In this document: positions 55,201 through 60,586 of the stretch, piece after piece
How the letters are laid out: the number at the start of each line of letters is the position of its first letter
Position numbering within the stretch: the stretch's first letter is position 1
NCBI RefSeq assembly: GCF_029962835.1
Contig: NC_080579.1
Coordinates: forward strand, 85,081,959 to 85,145,958
Reading direction: 5' to 3'
Length of the DNA: 64,000 nt
DNA from: Magnolia sinica
Taxonomy: Eukaryota > Streptophyta > Magnoliopsida > Magnoliales > Magnoliaceae
Notes under the pieces: model-generated
What the model saw: only the letters and a program-made list of their open reading frames with translations
The model's database searches: none
Told to the model about the DNA's origin: nothing
Translations under genes and position numbers: made by a program

Positions 55201-57055
55201 TAAACAGATCATATTTGTCTATATATGTTGAGCAATTCATATTTGTCTGTATTTTGAATTGATCAGGTTTGCCTGTGTTATCAAAGGATGAGATTCATCT
55301 CTATATGCTGAACGAATCGGATGTCTATATGAATGAACAAATAAGACTCCGTCTATATATGTTGAAAGGATCCAATTTGTCCATGTATGTTGAACAATTT
55401 GGACACACCTGTATGTTGAACGAATTTGATATTGTTGAAACCCACATAATGAATGGTTGAAATCTCACCTTAGCCATACGAAGGTTCAGATCATTTGACA
55501 TTGGTTGGGCCCATGTTATAAGCGGTTCGACCTCGCATGCACGTGCGACAAGGCCCAAAAATTGGAAGTCGGTTACATGATTTTGAAAGATTCTATAGTT
55601 TATAGGGGCGGAAAGTCATTTTCCTCTTCTTTATATAGCACAGAGGCAAAACTATTTTTTTTATATGTTCAACAGATGACTATAATGGCTCTGTCATGGT
55701 TTTTTCATGGGTTGGCAATGGAAGCTAACCACAAGGAGGTTTTTGACCATATATAGAAAATGGAAGGAGTTATCTGAGAATGCGAAAAAGGAAGGGAGTT
55801 ATTTGGGGTATCACAAAGGGGGGAGGGTGCTACATGTCAAAACCTATAATATTCTATTTTCTAGTTGATGGTCAAATGGTTAGAATGACCTAATCAAAGT
55901 TCCTTTTTGGGAAGTATGAGTAAGGTGGACTGCTCATGATGTATGGTCTAGATCACAACTTGTACCTTGTTTCTACGATAATGAATATCAGCCATATATT
56001 TTCATCGCCATTGATAGGTTGCTTATGATCATCTAATCAAAGTAATTTTTGAGGCGGACATGCAATGAAAGGTGGGCACATGATGGACGGTCTAGATCAA
56101 TGAGTAGGCCTCTAATATAGCCCATAGCCATTGGTTGGAGGGTTAGAATCATCGGATCAAAATGATTTTTGAGAGAGATGTGCAATTAAAGGTGGATGAT
56201 GAATGCATGATGGACAATCAATGATCAAATGCTGTCATTATGATCAATCAGGACTGATTGCTTTCTTTGGCATTGATTAATTGCATTAACTTTAGGATGA
56301 TCCATGCATTATATGGTCCACTTGATGAATGGATGGATCCATCACACATGTTCTTTATGTCAAATTTGATTCTAGAATGACCTATGCATTATGTGGCACA
56401 TTTATTTGAATGACTCAGATTTGTCACACATTTTCAATGCAAAAATGGTAAACCCTGAATGGTAGACCGGTCCATGCATTATGTGGCCAACTTGATGAAT
56501 GAATAGGATTTATTGTGCCATTAGTCTCACAGATACAATACATGCACTTTCAAATATGGCATATTCCTTCAAACGGTTGTTGAGGTTTGAAGTGACACCA
56601 CTCATTTGCCAAAGGCTTTAGTGTCTCCATTTTTTAAAAGGCTTTAAGTTTAGCATCTCCATGTTGGGAAGATTATTTCATTTACAAAATCAGGCATTAC
56701 TGTTACCAATAAAAAACTCTTCTCTAACTTATATTTGCTCTTTTTGTTTCTGGATGTGCCGGTTTAAATTAGCCTTGCACCATCACCATCTTAGCCTCAC
56801 ATCCATAGAAGAAAAGCTCAAATGCTAGAATAACATTCCTAATGCCACGGTCACAGTCTTTAAGACATGTAAACTAGTGGTCCTCAAATATCAGAATAAC
56901 TTCCTTTTATCTTGTACTCATTCTTGTTAGTTTCATCCCAATTTATGTGTTAATTGTTGTTACACCATTGTATATTCCTTGAATTCGTACCTACAGATTC
57001 TAAGAGAGCTGCCCTTCTCGCTTCCATTCGTGACCCTGGAATAGTTCTAAGAAAG
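25160..57055 (+). CDS. WASH1-like protein (WASH complex subunit 1), 5' ten coding exons, 3' end not seen
   Basis: Ten exons (25160-25288, 25374-25430, 32244-32420, 32521-32607, 43727-43806, 44164-44263, 44833-44947, 45478-45573, 45706-45900, 56997-57055) join in phase with GT-AG introns into 365 open codons. Residues 16-65 are an amphipathic helix pair like the WAHD1 domain (QSLLDLQQAADRIFDTISE, then NILTRISKVKGKID), followed by a SRYPS...YQALFS stretch that aligns with the animal WASH1 'KYPAPGRLQEYGSIF' region. Residues 230-241 (KLPVILPDLPM) match WASH1 'DVPSYLPDLPG'. Residues 198-202 and 301-308 are proline-rich. Residues 346-365 (RAALLASIRDPGIVLRK) are a WH2-like actin-binding motif. WASH1 activates Arp2/3 on endosomes. 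The central-acidic C-terminus that should follow was not found. Function is by homology. Confidence 0.8.
25374..25430 (+). CDS. WASH1-like, coding exon 2
   Basis: Acceptor TATCTACAG, donor GTAATT, 19 codons AAEEREKLENILTRISKVK, continuing the charged helix of exon 1. Phase 0 at both ends. Confidence 0.82.
25574..26409 (-). mobile_element. Probable solo LTR in WASH intron 2
   Basis: Ends TGTTGGAATA...AATACAACA; flanks TTAGA (25569-25573) and TTTGA (26410-26414) are a 4/5 target duplication. On the minus strand it contains GGGTTTAGTCCCACATCGG, a TATA-like CTATATAAGG at about 25951-25960 and a CT-rich leader, as in plant LTR promoters. There is no internal coding region, hence solo. A (TGCATC)n tract lies at about 26120-26140. 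Confidence 0.6.
26415..27161. other. WASH intron 2, dispersed repeat field
   Basis: Repeated modules GAGTATGGTTTCTTGTACTC, CACGTGGCATGCATG and TGGATCCTTGATCATTTC occur here and again at 27110-27165 and 28070-28200. No gene. Confidence 0.5.
27167..28069 (-). mobile_element. Solo LTR with perfect 5-bp target duplication
   Basis: Begins TGTTGTGGTTCG and ends GGGACGAACA (TG...CA on the minus strand). ACATG flanks it on both sides (27162-27166, 28070-28074). Removing it restores the module GACATGCATGTA seen intact at 26485. The minus strand has a TATA box CTATAAATAG at 27763-27754. It contains three near copies of TTACACTAAGGAATGTAA (27610-27710). Confidence 0.85.
28075..29252. other. WASH intron 2, dispersed repeats and (TG)n
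   Basis: A (TG)n tract spans about 28218-28243 and CATGCATGCATG is at 28488-28500. Dispersed modules (CTTGTGGGCCCCACAGTGGG, TGGATCATTACCCAAG) are present. No supported coding sequence. Confidence 0.5.
29984..30002 (-). other. Primer binding site, tRNA-Asp type
   Basis: On the minus strand TTTTTGGCGCCATTGCCAGA adjoins the LTR end. TGGCGCC(A/G)TTGCC is the complement of the tRNA-Asp 3' end used by Athila-type Ty3/Gypsy elements. Confidence 0.65.
30006..31413 (-). repeat. LTR of the Athila/Tat-like element
   Basis: TG at 30006 and CA at 31413. The first about 250 bp are repeated at 29253-29513 (AAGGGTTGACAACCCTAAGT versus AAGGGTTGATAACCCCAAGT; TAATAACTTGGTGAGAC versus CAATAACTTGGTGAGAC), with about 12 percent difference by eye. 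Confidence 0.72.
31414..32243. other. WASH intron 2, 3' part
   Basis: Unique-looking intron sequence with one dispersed-repeat island (about 31850-32090: TGCCATGGCCTAAGAGCC, CAGTGGGGCTTAGCGGATG). The 80-codon frame at 31704 has no recognisable domain. Confidence 0.5.
32244..32420 (+). CDS. WASH1-like, coding exon 3
   Basis: Acceptor TATGTGCAG, donor GTATGC, 59 codons including GKIDAMSHSNQSMTVKSPS and RYPSKSAGEEDYQALFSY. Phase 0. Confidence 0.82.
32521..32607 (+). CDS. WASH1-like, coding exon 4
   Basis: Acceptor GCTTTGGCAG, donor GTAAAT, 29 codons EFGIDGTLELFQFFSETACE and onwards. Phase 0. The next intron is 11.1 kb long. Confidence 0.78.
32608..33706. other. WASH intron 4, 5' part
   Basis: Words such as GGGGATGCTAGCAACGTCCC recur in altered form at about 33358-33410 (GGGGACGTTACAAACATCCC). 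Open frames overlap on both strands without codon bias; no gene supported. Confidence 0.5.
33849..33924. repeat. 76-bp direct repeat, copy 1
   Basis: GTTAACAAACATCTTAAATG through GGAAATGTTTTAC. Almost identical to 34244-34320; together they bracket the PMD fragment. Confidence 0.92.
33880..34305 (-). pseudogene. Plant mobile domain (PMD/MAIN-like) fragment
   Basis: The minus-strand frame contains LLNYWCPSTNSFHLPEGEMS, then ITLWNIHRIVGLPITGKFFD, the conserved core of PMD proteins (MAIN/MAIL, 'serine/threonine phosphatase 7 long form'-like), where a W-x-P-x-T-x-x-F-x-x-P-x-G-E-M pattern leads into LGLP. Only about 105 residues are present of a domain usually over 300, and both ends run into the flanking direct repeats. 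It is a captured exon fragment, not a gene. Confidence 0.72.
34244..34320. repeat. 76-bp direct repeat, copy 2
   Basis: Same as 33849-33924 except TATCTTTTGTTGG versus TATCTCTCATTTGG. Confidence 0.92.
34560..34872. mobile_element. Foldback MITE, right part
   Basis: Ends in GCTGGTGTGAGGTACACCAA then CCAATCTGCATCC, the same terminal sequence as the next element's right end. The left end is missing or degraded. Center words ATCCAACATGTTCACAAGG and TGATCCAAAACTTCTGTG are family-typical. Confidence 0.6.
34878..36053. mobile_element. Foldback MITE interrupted near its left end by another foldback
   Basis: Left end ACGCGGATTAACTATTGACA then GGTTGAATAG, resumed after the insertion as CGAGATTCACTACC. 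The right end (36000-36053) reads ACTCAACCTGTCAGTATCCA then ATCCGCGT, its inverted counterpart. Removing 34909-35536 restores a simple palindromic element. Confidence 0.78.
34909..35527. mobile_element. Foldback MITE with 9-bp target duplication, inserted in a foldback
   Basis: Terminal inverted repeats GGAAGCGGATTGGCTGGTGT and ACACCAGCCAATCCGCTTCC are perfect over 20 bp, continuing into GTACCTCGCACCAGCT/AGCTGGTGTGAGGT. Flanks GTTGAATAG (34900-34908) and GCTGAATAG (35528-35536) form a 9-bp duplication with one change, as for Mutator-like elements. Confidence 0.85.
36058..36545. mobile_element. Foldback MITE with GGCTACTCCCCTGCC end
   Basis: Left GATTGGCTACTCCCCTGCCA (same as 18733), GGTCGGTGCTATGTGGGCCC; arms CAAGTGGACCACATTACAGG and TGTGGTGTGGTCCACCTGAG pair. 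The right terminal repeat is missing after CATCATGGTGAGGC. Confidence 0.68.
37022..38234 (-). repeat. 3' LTR of the deleted Gypsy element
   Basis: TGATGCAGGACATGAAAATT to GATGTCCCCATCA. Carries a short region at 37440-37480 (GAAGGGGTCTGGCCGCACG, GTGCAAGGGGGCGC) absent from the other LTR, which explains most of the length difference. Confidence 0.88.
38141..38437 (-). pseudogene. Chromodomain at the polyprotein C-terminus
   Basis: IEDILDHQIIF then GRFQKFLVKWKSRPASYSTW and LAEEELQRLDPYI match the Ty3/Gypsy integrase chromodomain pattern (ILDxR...YLVKWKG...TWxxEEdLq). The reading frame ends inside the 3' LTR at 38141, as is usual for such elements. Confidence 0.82.
38235..38248 (-). other. Polypurine tract
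   Basis: GTCGGGGAGAGT on the minus strand directly precedes the 3' LTR (TGATGGGGACATC). Confidence 0.65.
38438..38764 (-). pseudogene. Proline-rich repeat region of the polyprotein tail
   Basis: Five 45-bp tandem repeats (38450-38660) encode variants of LPLIPTLPDPFSQP. The frame ends in TAG at 38438, and the next codons in the same frame begin the chromodomain (KIEDIL), so one stop codon separates the two. Confidence 0.75.
38870..39448 (-). pseudogene. Fused RT-start / integrase-end remnant
   Basis: The frame contains the conserved N-terminal RT segment PVVDEFRDVFLNNLPNEFP followed within about 10 residues by late integrase sequence (TWDTILPIVECAFNSSVDRS, TGLSPCEVVTGYKP). In an intact element these are about 700 residues apart, so a large internal deletion fused them, keeping frame. 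The frame is then lost near 38925 (expected V-x-I-R-P-K-R-Y-P-x-G continues in another frame). Confidence 0.82.
39479..39691 (-). pseudogene. Gag N-terminal fragment
   Basis: 70 codons of acidic, coiled-coil-like sequence (MEQLQESLNKLTQQFESLGK) ending in TAA. The pol remnant downstream is in the same frame, so a single stop separates them. Full-length gag is several hundred residues; the rest is deleted. Confidence 0.65.
39840..40125. repeat. A-rich tandem repeat in the Gypsy leader
   Basis: AAGTTTCTAAAAA repeats about ten times, alternating with CAACCTAGTTTCTAAAAA. It lies in the untranslated leader of the deleted element. Confidence 0.85.
40259..40270 (-). other. Primer binding site, tRNA-Met(i) type
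   Basis: TGGTATTAGAGC on the minus strand, 4 bases inside the 5' LTR. The canonical plant site is TGGTATCAGAGC, so there is one change. Confidence 0.85.
40275..41435 (-). repeat. 5' LTR of the deleted Gypsy element
   Basis: TGATGCAGGACATGAAAATT to GATGTCCCCATCA. By eye roughly 95 percent identical to the other LTR apart from indels, so the insertion is relatively young. Confidence 0.88.
41677..42380. repeat. Degenerate inverted repeat element of the TTACGGCC/TATCGGCC type
   Basis: Left: CCGTTACGATACGTCC, GTAACGGCCGTGGCC, GGCTGTTACGGCCATTATGG. Right: AACCGTTATGGCCCCGTATC, GGCCATTACGGCCAATACCC, ACCAATACGGAATACC. The ends are inverted copies of one another. Related sequences are at 49497-49650, 59240-59440 and 60050-60240. 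Confidence 0.55.
42381..43726. other. WASH intron 4, 3' part
   Basis: Contains 'GGGTTGGGTTGCCCTAAACC' and 'CCTAAGCCTAACCCACCC' low-complexity debris at 42600-42725 and a (AAATA)n tract at 43620-43650. No gene supported. Confidence 0.5.
43727..43806 (+). CDS. WASH1-like, coding exon 5
   Basis: Acceptor CTTGTTTTAG, donor GTAATT, 80 nt ending in phase 2. Encodes ASDGFTHSRGNAYSEYLIEP and PKFPNS. Confidence 0.78.
44164..44263 (+). CDS. WASH1-like, coding exon 6
   Basis: Acceptor GGTGTCTAG, donor GTAAGA, 100 nt. With the phase-2 AG it reads SCLAEDRTALDSSFKPKHQS then LPPPPPSLLLHNSR. A second AG 6 nt downstream would also keep phase. Confidence 0.75.
44833..44947 (+). CDS. WASH1-like, coding exon 7
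   Basis: Acceptor TATTTTGTAG, donor GTGAGC, 115 nt. Encodes SLPGPESFSFKPAVKQLQSL and KLPVILPDLPMVSNTAFG, the segment most diagnostic of WASH1. Confidence 0.85.
45478..45573 (+). CDS. WASH1-like, coding exon 8
   Basis: Acceptor TTTTCAAAG, donor GTATGC, 96 nt, phase 1 in and out. Ser/Thr-rich: INSLSKTSEHRSPETSSSTL. Confidence 0.72.
45706..45900 (+). CDS. WASH1-like, coding exon 9
   Basis: Acceptor TGAGCAAG, donor GTATGG, 195 nt, phase 1 in and out. Contains the poly-proline LPTPPPLPPS and a Ser/Gln-rich tail. An alternative AG 4 nt upstream breaks phase. Confidence 0.72.
45901..47224. other. WASH intron 9, 5' part
   Basis: (CA)n at 46237-46250, poly-T at 46607-46622 and 47010-47025, and a short RTE/SINE-tail-like segment CCTCATCCTAACTAAGTGGG then GCCAGCTA at 46472-46503. 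No coding region recognised. Confidence 0.5.
47225..47727. repeat. Diverged tandem array, left of the giant foldback
   Basis: Four units of about 120-130 bp, each with AATCAAAGTGATTTTTGAGA-like text, a GGGCAATCAAAAGTGG-like segment and a 'cacatgatgnacaatgatga' segment. The same array, in the same orientation, resumes at 55855-56560 after the giant element. Confidence 0.7.
48010..48390 (+). pseudogene. RTE-type LINE reverse transcriptase remnant, copy 1
   Basis: Broken frames give GMQF..NNRSGV, then GWMKWRCASGG and RRIMLYGKKCWAVKEQHVHR. The LYGTECWAVK and WMKWRCASG motifs belong to the C-terminal part of plant RTE reverse transcriptases. Many frameshifts. Confidence 0.65.
48392..48900 (+). 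pseudogene. RTE-type LINE reverse transcriptase remnant, copy 2
   Basis: Readable pieces: CNFSNNRSGVVKIVHEELP, IRPIVLYGTKYWAVREQHVH, MLRWMSSKTKDRVRNECIR, LGVELMGNKMREIRL. Stops interrupt every segment. It repeats copy 1 including the leading TGTGCGAGTGACCTCCAATT module (compare 47964), so the remnant and part of the foldback arm were duplicated together. Confidence 0.7.
48905..49485. repeat. 28-bp satellite, left arm
   Basis: About 20 degenerate units of the form ACATACATAGACAAATCTGA then TCCATTCA. The reverse-complement array is at 54845-55440. Confidence 0.85.
49490..50489. other. Interruption of the left arm, no counterpart on the right
   Basis: 49497-49650 is a TATCGGCCGATATTATC-type repeat. 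50340-50489 looks like the end of a GGGGCCGTTTGGC MITE. No coding region; it makes the left arm longer than the right. Confidence 0.5.
50490..51600 (+). repeat. LTR-like unit A
   Basis: Starts TGTAGACACC, contains AAGCCAAGCCAAGTC tandem text, a TATA-like AACTATAAAAAAAAGG at about 50975-50990 followed by a CT-rich leader (CTCATTCTCTACACAC), and CCTAACCTAGCCCAACC repeats. Unit B (plus) and unit C (minus) are diverged copies. The promoter layout suggests a solo LTR or terminal-repeat retrotransposon in miniature. No primer site or internal region seen. Confidence 0.5.
51600..51830. repeat. About 40-bp satellite, left arm
   Basis: Five to six units like CACCTTTGATGTGGACCATC then CATCATGTGGG. Inverted counterpart at 54050-54640. 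Confidence 0.88.
51905..52796 (+). repeat. LTR-like unit B
   Basis: TGTCTACCTGTTGCAGACAC to CTACTCACAACACTT, collinear with unit A (GGGATGACCAATTGCAGC; CAAGAGGTGCATCAAGGAG; TCTTATTCTCTATGCACC). Confidence 0.7.
52797..52984. other. Axis (loop) region of the palindrome
   Basis: A minus-strand fragment of the LTR-like end (TTTTTGATGGGCAGGATCTG, GAGCATACACTCGGATAG) plus about 80 bp of apparently unique sequence separates units B and C. Confidence 0.55.
52985..53960 (-). repeat. LTR-like unit C (inverted)
   Basis: Reverse complement of unit B/A: GAGGTGACCGACAAAACGAA, TTGGTGTGTAGAGAATGAG, CGGATTTTGCTGCAATTGG then TCATCCC. It forms the innermost part of the right arm. Confidence 0.75.
54050..54640. 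repeat. About 40-bp satellite, right arm
   Basis: About 14 units like CACATGATGGATGGTCCACA then TCAAAGGTGGGC. Much expanded compared with the left-arm array. Open frames here on both strands are products of the repeat. Confidence 0.9.
54845..55440. repeat. 28-bp satellite, right arm
   Basis: About 20 units like TGTTGAATGGATCAGATTTG then TCTATGTA. Reverse complement of the array at 48905-49485. Confidence 0.85.
55855..56560. repeat. Diverged tandem array, right of the giant foldback
   Basis: Units with AATCAAAGTAATTTTTGAGG, GTGCAATTAAAGGTGG and CATGATGGACAATCAATGA, the same orientation as 47225-47727. 56270-56530 continues with a 'CCATGCATTATGTGGCC' repeat seen three to four times. Confidence 0.68.
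56997..57055 (+). CDS. WASH1-like, coding exon 10 (WH2-like motif)
   Basis: Acceptor ACCTACAG, donor GTAGAG, 59 nt. With the phase-1 G it reads DSKRAALLASIRDPGIVLRK, matching the WH2 pattern (LLxSIR...LRK). It is separated from exon 9 by an 11.1-kb intron that holds the giant foldback element. Confidence 0.82.
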
Positions 57056-58599
57056 GTAGAGTTCAGTTCACTGGTTTCCAAATACGCGTGCTATGCAGCT
57101 AGAAATTTTGATTGCTGGAACTTGTGCTTCACGCGTGCTTTTTTATTTAATTGAAAAATGTCTAGTAACTTGTCTTCAAAACTTGGAGGCTTCTTCGTCT
57201 TCCATGCGTGAACTACTACTTGAAGTCTAATTTGTTTCAACTATCACTTTTAAATCCTTTGATTTATACTCATATTTTACCACTCTGTTCAATGCTTCTA
57301 TTATCATAAAAGATGAGTTGCAGCTGGAATCCCATTTAACTAAAATCGTGTATGAACCTTTCAAAAAAAAAAAGAAGAAAAGGTTGTATGATTCACTCAA
57401 AATAAAAGAGTGTGGTGCCTATCACTGTCAAATCTTTTTATTCTTCTTATGGATTGAATGCAGTTGAATGGAGTTCGATTACTGCCAAGATTGGCTTCTT
57501 TCCAATGGCTAATTGGATATGATGCTTATATCATTATTACATAGAAAATTCCATGACATGATATTAATTGACCAAAACTTTGTGGAAGTTAGAACTTAGA
57601 ATGCCAACCTGATCATATCTTCCTATCTATACGTTTTAAGAATTCATTCCATTATTTTCTAGGAAAAAAAAAATTGAAGGAAATCTTCCAATGTATAAGT
57701 TGATTTTGTCCTATTCCCACCCTTCAAATTTACAATATGACTCAATATAGAAGACATGTTTGAAACAGTAGCTTGTTCCCGTTGCTGTTCCATACAAGCA
57801 ACTGTCTTTAATTTTCTCAATGGTTCTTTCAACCATCATGAGAGAATCACGAAGGGATGGCCAGACATTATAATTTCGTGTTTGTACCTACTGAGAACAT
57901 GCATCTTGAGGCACTATGAGAACACCGCCTACTTAGATGTTCTATCAAGAAGGAAAAATTAGAGAATTGAGCTACATCAGAGAGAATTCATCCAATAGTC
58001 TGTAAGGACACTTCTGTTCTGTTCTCTGTGTCCATCAATCTTGATTTTGGAAGCATTGCTTCTTTGTTTCCTGGTATCCTTCCCTCGCCATGTCAATCTT
58101 CAAAATTGCTTAATAGTTGCCGCATTTCATTTTCTCAGAAAGATGCTCTTTCCAATGGCATTTCCCCCTTATAATATATATAGATCCTCTCTTTGTATTG
58201 GCTGTCAAACAAGCTAAAGCAAGAGAAAATACAATAGATGTATATGAAGAAAAGAGCCAGGGCACTCTTCCTAGCTTAGAGCTCCCAGGTGCACAAGGTG
58301 CTACATTGCGTACACACTCACTCCTTTGAGTAGAAAACTTGAGCCCATTTTGTGGCTGGGTGTGACAACCCACATTCCTAACTATCCGATGTGGAACAAA
58401 AATAAATAAACATAAAGGTTGAGTTTGTATTGTCAACAACTCAACATGGTTGGATTTGCGATCTTTGGTTGCAAATTGCCTTTAAATTGATCTTTTGATG
58501 TCCACTGAATCTTCTCTTGAAATTGTAGGCCATAGCTGAAATTGACAATCATCGAGCCATCAAACTATCATTAGCCATGTCATGTTGGGTGAGAATTAC
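57056..58599. other. Downstream of WASH exon 10; no further exon recognised
   Basis: Expected WASH C-terminal sequence (basic central helix and acidic tail) was not found. 58205-58310 is a partial third copy of the 850-bp duplicated unit that follows. The open frames at 57756, 58110 and 58117 show no domain. Confidence 0.45.
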
Positions 58600-59449
58600 A
58601 TCAAACAATTTGCACGCGTCAAAACAATAACCAACTGTACAATTTTTACTCCGCTTACCAACAGAGGCAAAGGCAAGAGCAAAAATGACAAAGAGGCAAT
58701 CGTTACAAAAATTACTTGGATTTGTCATTTCTCAAGCATTACCATGAGCATCATCAGAGGCTCCACCTCCACCTTGACAACGAGTACTACACCACTACCG
58801 CCAACAAACAACCCTTGTTGACTGTGGAGACATGTTGGCACATAATGATAGCGCTCGTTGAACTTCGAGATACATCAACATTCGACACAAAACAAAATCC
58901 CTTGCCAAGCTATGAAACATGGCGAAATCAAGCTTGGAGATATGCCGGCACGGAATGACACCCGACAACATCAAGAAAGCTTGAGCAAGGAACATGAGGG
59001 CCAACTTATGGGCAAGCCACCTAGTGTTTGGAGATCGCAAACCATCAACAAATGGATGAAGAACAAACCTATAGACAAAATCAACATGATCTAACCTACT
59101 TTGATACTATGTTAAACAAACTAAAGCAAGAAGAAAAACATGAGTTTTGTATTAAGAGATGGGCCGGGGGCACTCTTACTAGTTTACAGGCTACAACTCC
59201 CAAGGGCACAAGGTGCTGCATTCATGAATTGAAATATTCATATTGTATAAGCTGAGATAGGTGTATCGTATCCATATCGGCTCGATACGATATGCGATAC
59301 AGAGCTATGTCAACCCCTGTTAAAAAAATGGGCTGTATTGGGCCGTATCAAGCTGTATCAGCTGATTCGTGGTGTATCAGCGCCAATATAGGTCCAATAT
59401 GGCTGATATGGCCATAAAGGTCCAAATTTGAAAACTTAAAACCCTTCAT
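58600..59449. repeat. About 850-bp tandem duplication, copy 1
   Basis: Runs from ATCAAACAATTTGCACGCG to CATAAAGGTCCAAATTTG. Shares GGCAAAGGCAAGAGCAAAAA, TTACCATGAGCATCATCAGA and CAACAAATGGATGAAGAACA with copy 2. It ends in a TATCGGCTCGATACGATATG segment. No protein family recognised. Confidence 0.85.
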
Positions 59450-60240
59450 ATCAAACAATTGGCACACATCAAAACAATAATCAGTTGTACAATGTCTACT
59501 CCACAACCTAATGAAGGCAAAGGCAAGAGCAAAAATGGTAGAGAGGAAACTGTTGCCAAAAATAGTTGGATTTATCTTTTCTCGAGCATTACCATGAGCA
59601 TCATTAGAGGCTCCACCTCCACCTCGACAACAAGTACTACACCACTACCATCAACAACCCTTGCTGATTGTGGAGACATACTGGCACAAAATGATAGTGC
59701 TCGTTGAGCTTGGAGATACATTGACATGTAACGAAAGCCCTCATTGAGCTATGAGACATGCCGAAATCGAGCTTGGAGACATGCTGGCACGAAATCACAC
59801 TCGACAATATCAAGAAAGCTTGAGCAAGGAACGTAAGGGCCAACTTATGGGCAAGCCACGTGTTTGGAGATCTCAAACCATCAACAAATGGATGAAGAAC
59901 AAACCTATAGACAAAATCAACGTGATGTAACCCTCTCTGAGACTATGTTAAGCAAACTAGAGCAAGAGGAAAAACGTCAGGGCACTCTTACTAGCTTATA
60001 TCTCCCAAGTGCACAAGGCGCTACATTCATGAATTGAAATTTCCATGTTGGAATTAGCCGAGATAGGCATATCGTATCCCTATCGGCTTAATGCGATATG
60101 CGATACAGAGCTATCTTGGCCCCTGTTAAAAAAAAATGGGCCGCCAATATCGAGCTATATCGGCCAATTCCTGGTGCATTGGTGCTAATATAGGCCCAAT
60201 GTGTCAAATACAACCATAAAGGTCCAAATTTGAAAATGTT
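59450..60240. repeat. About 850-bp tandem duplication, copy 2
   Basis: Runs from TATCAAACAATTGGCACAC to CATAAAGGTCCAAATTTG. Slightly shorter than copy 1 through indels. Divergence by eye is roughly 10 percent. Confidence 0.85.
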
Positions 60241-60586
60241 TCTCTATTTTTCCTGTTCTTTTTTCATTTAAACTATTGAGGAAGCTTATAAAATCATTTA
60301 AGACTAGATTTAGGCCTATTTTGGGGTTTAGAACAAAAATTTGAGTGGGATTTGACAAATCGAAGCGAAATGGACCATCATGGGGAAAATCATAAAAAGG
60401 GCAAACCATCACCTTTTTTCTTATTCTTATTATTATTATTTTTTTTTGCCTCATGTTTTTATCTTCTTTTTATTGTATTTCAATGTAACGGGCCCTAGTT
60501 CACCAAATCATGTTTGATTTGTGAGTTCAATTAGGGCCCATTTGGTTGACTTCAAACATGTCAAGGCAAAAACCAACATTCTTATC
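60241..60586. other. AT-rich spacer
   Basis: Includes (TTA)n and poly-T at 60425-60448. The reverse frame at 60185-60454 has no recognisable domain. Confidence 0.5.

Larger units (their letters stand above)
47728..55848. mobile_element. Giant (about 8.1 kb) foldback/long-inverted-repeat element in WASH intron 9
   Basis: The left end GGTTTTGACAT...AATCCATTCCATTTTCC and right end GGAAATGG-type sequence...ATGTCAAAACC are inverted. Inward, paired segments follow in mirror order: 47790-48010 with 55510-55760 (GAGCCGTTATAGTCAACTG versus GATGACTATAATGGCTC); a 28-bp satellite at 48905-49485 with one at 54845-55440; a 40-bp satellite at 51600-51830 with 54050-54640; LTR-like unit B (51905-52796) with C (52985-53960). 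The axis is at about 52800-52985. No transposase was recognised. Confidence 0.72.

Noticed and set aside
57465-57543. Candidate terminal WASH exon after GAATGCAG (LNGVRLLPRLASFQW...stop)
   Set aside because: Phase fits and a stop follows, but the sequence is hydrophobic and lacks the basic and acidic character expected. Kept only as an alternative if transcripts support it.
58529-58588. Candidate WASH exon 11 between TTGTAG and GTGAGA (AIAEIDNHRAIKLSLAMS)
   Set aside because: Phase fits, but the 20 residues do not resemble the WASH C-terminus and lie in poor-coding DNA next to a repeat.
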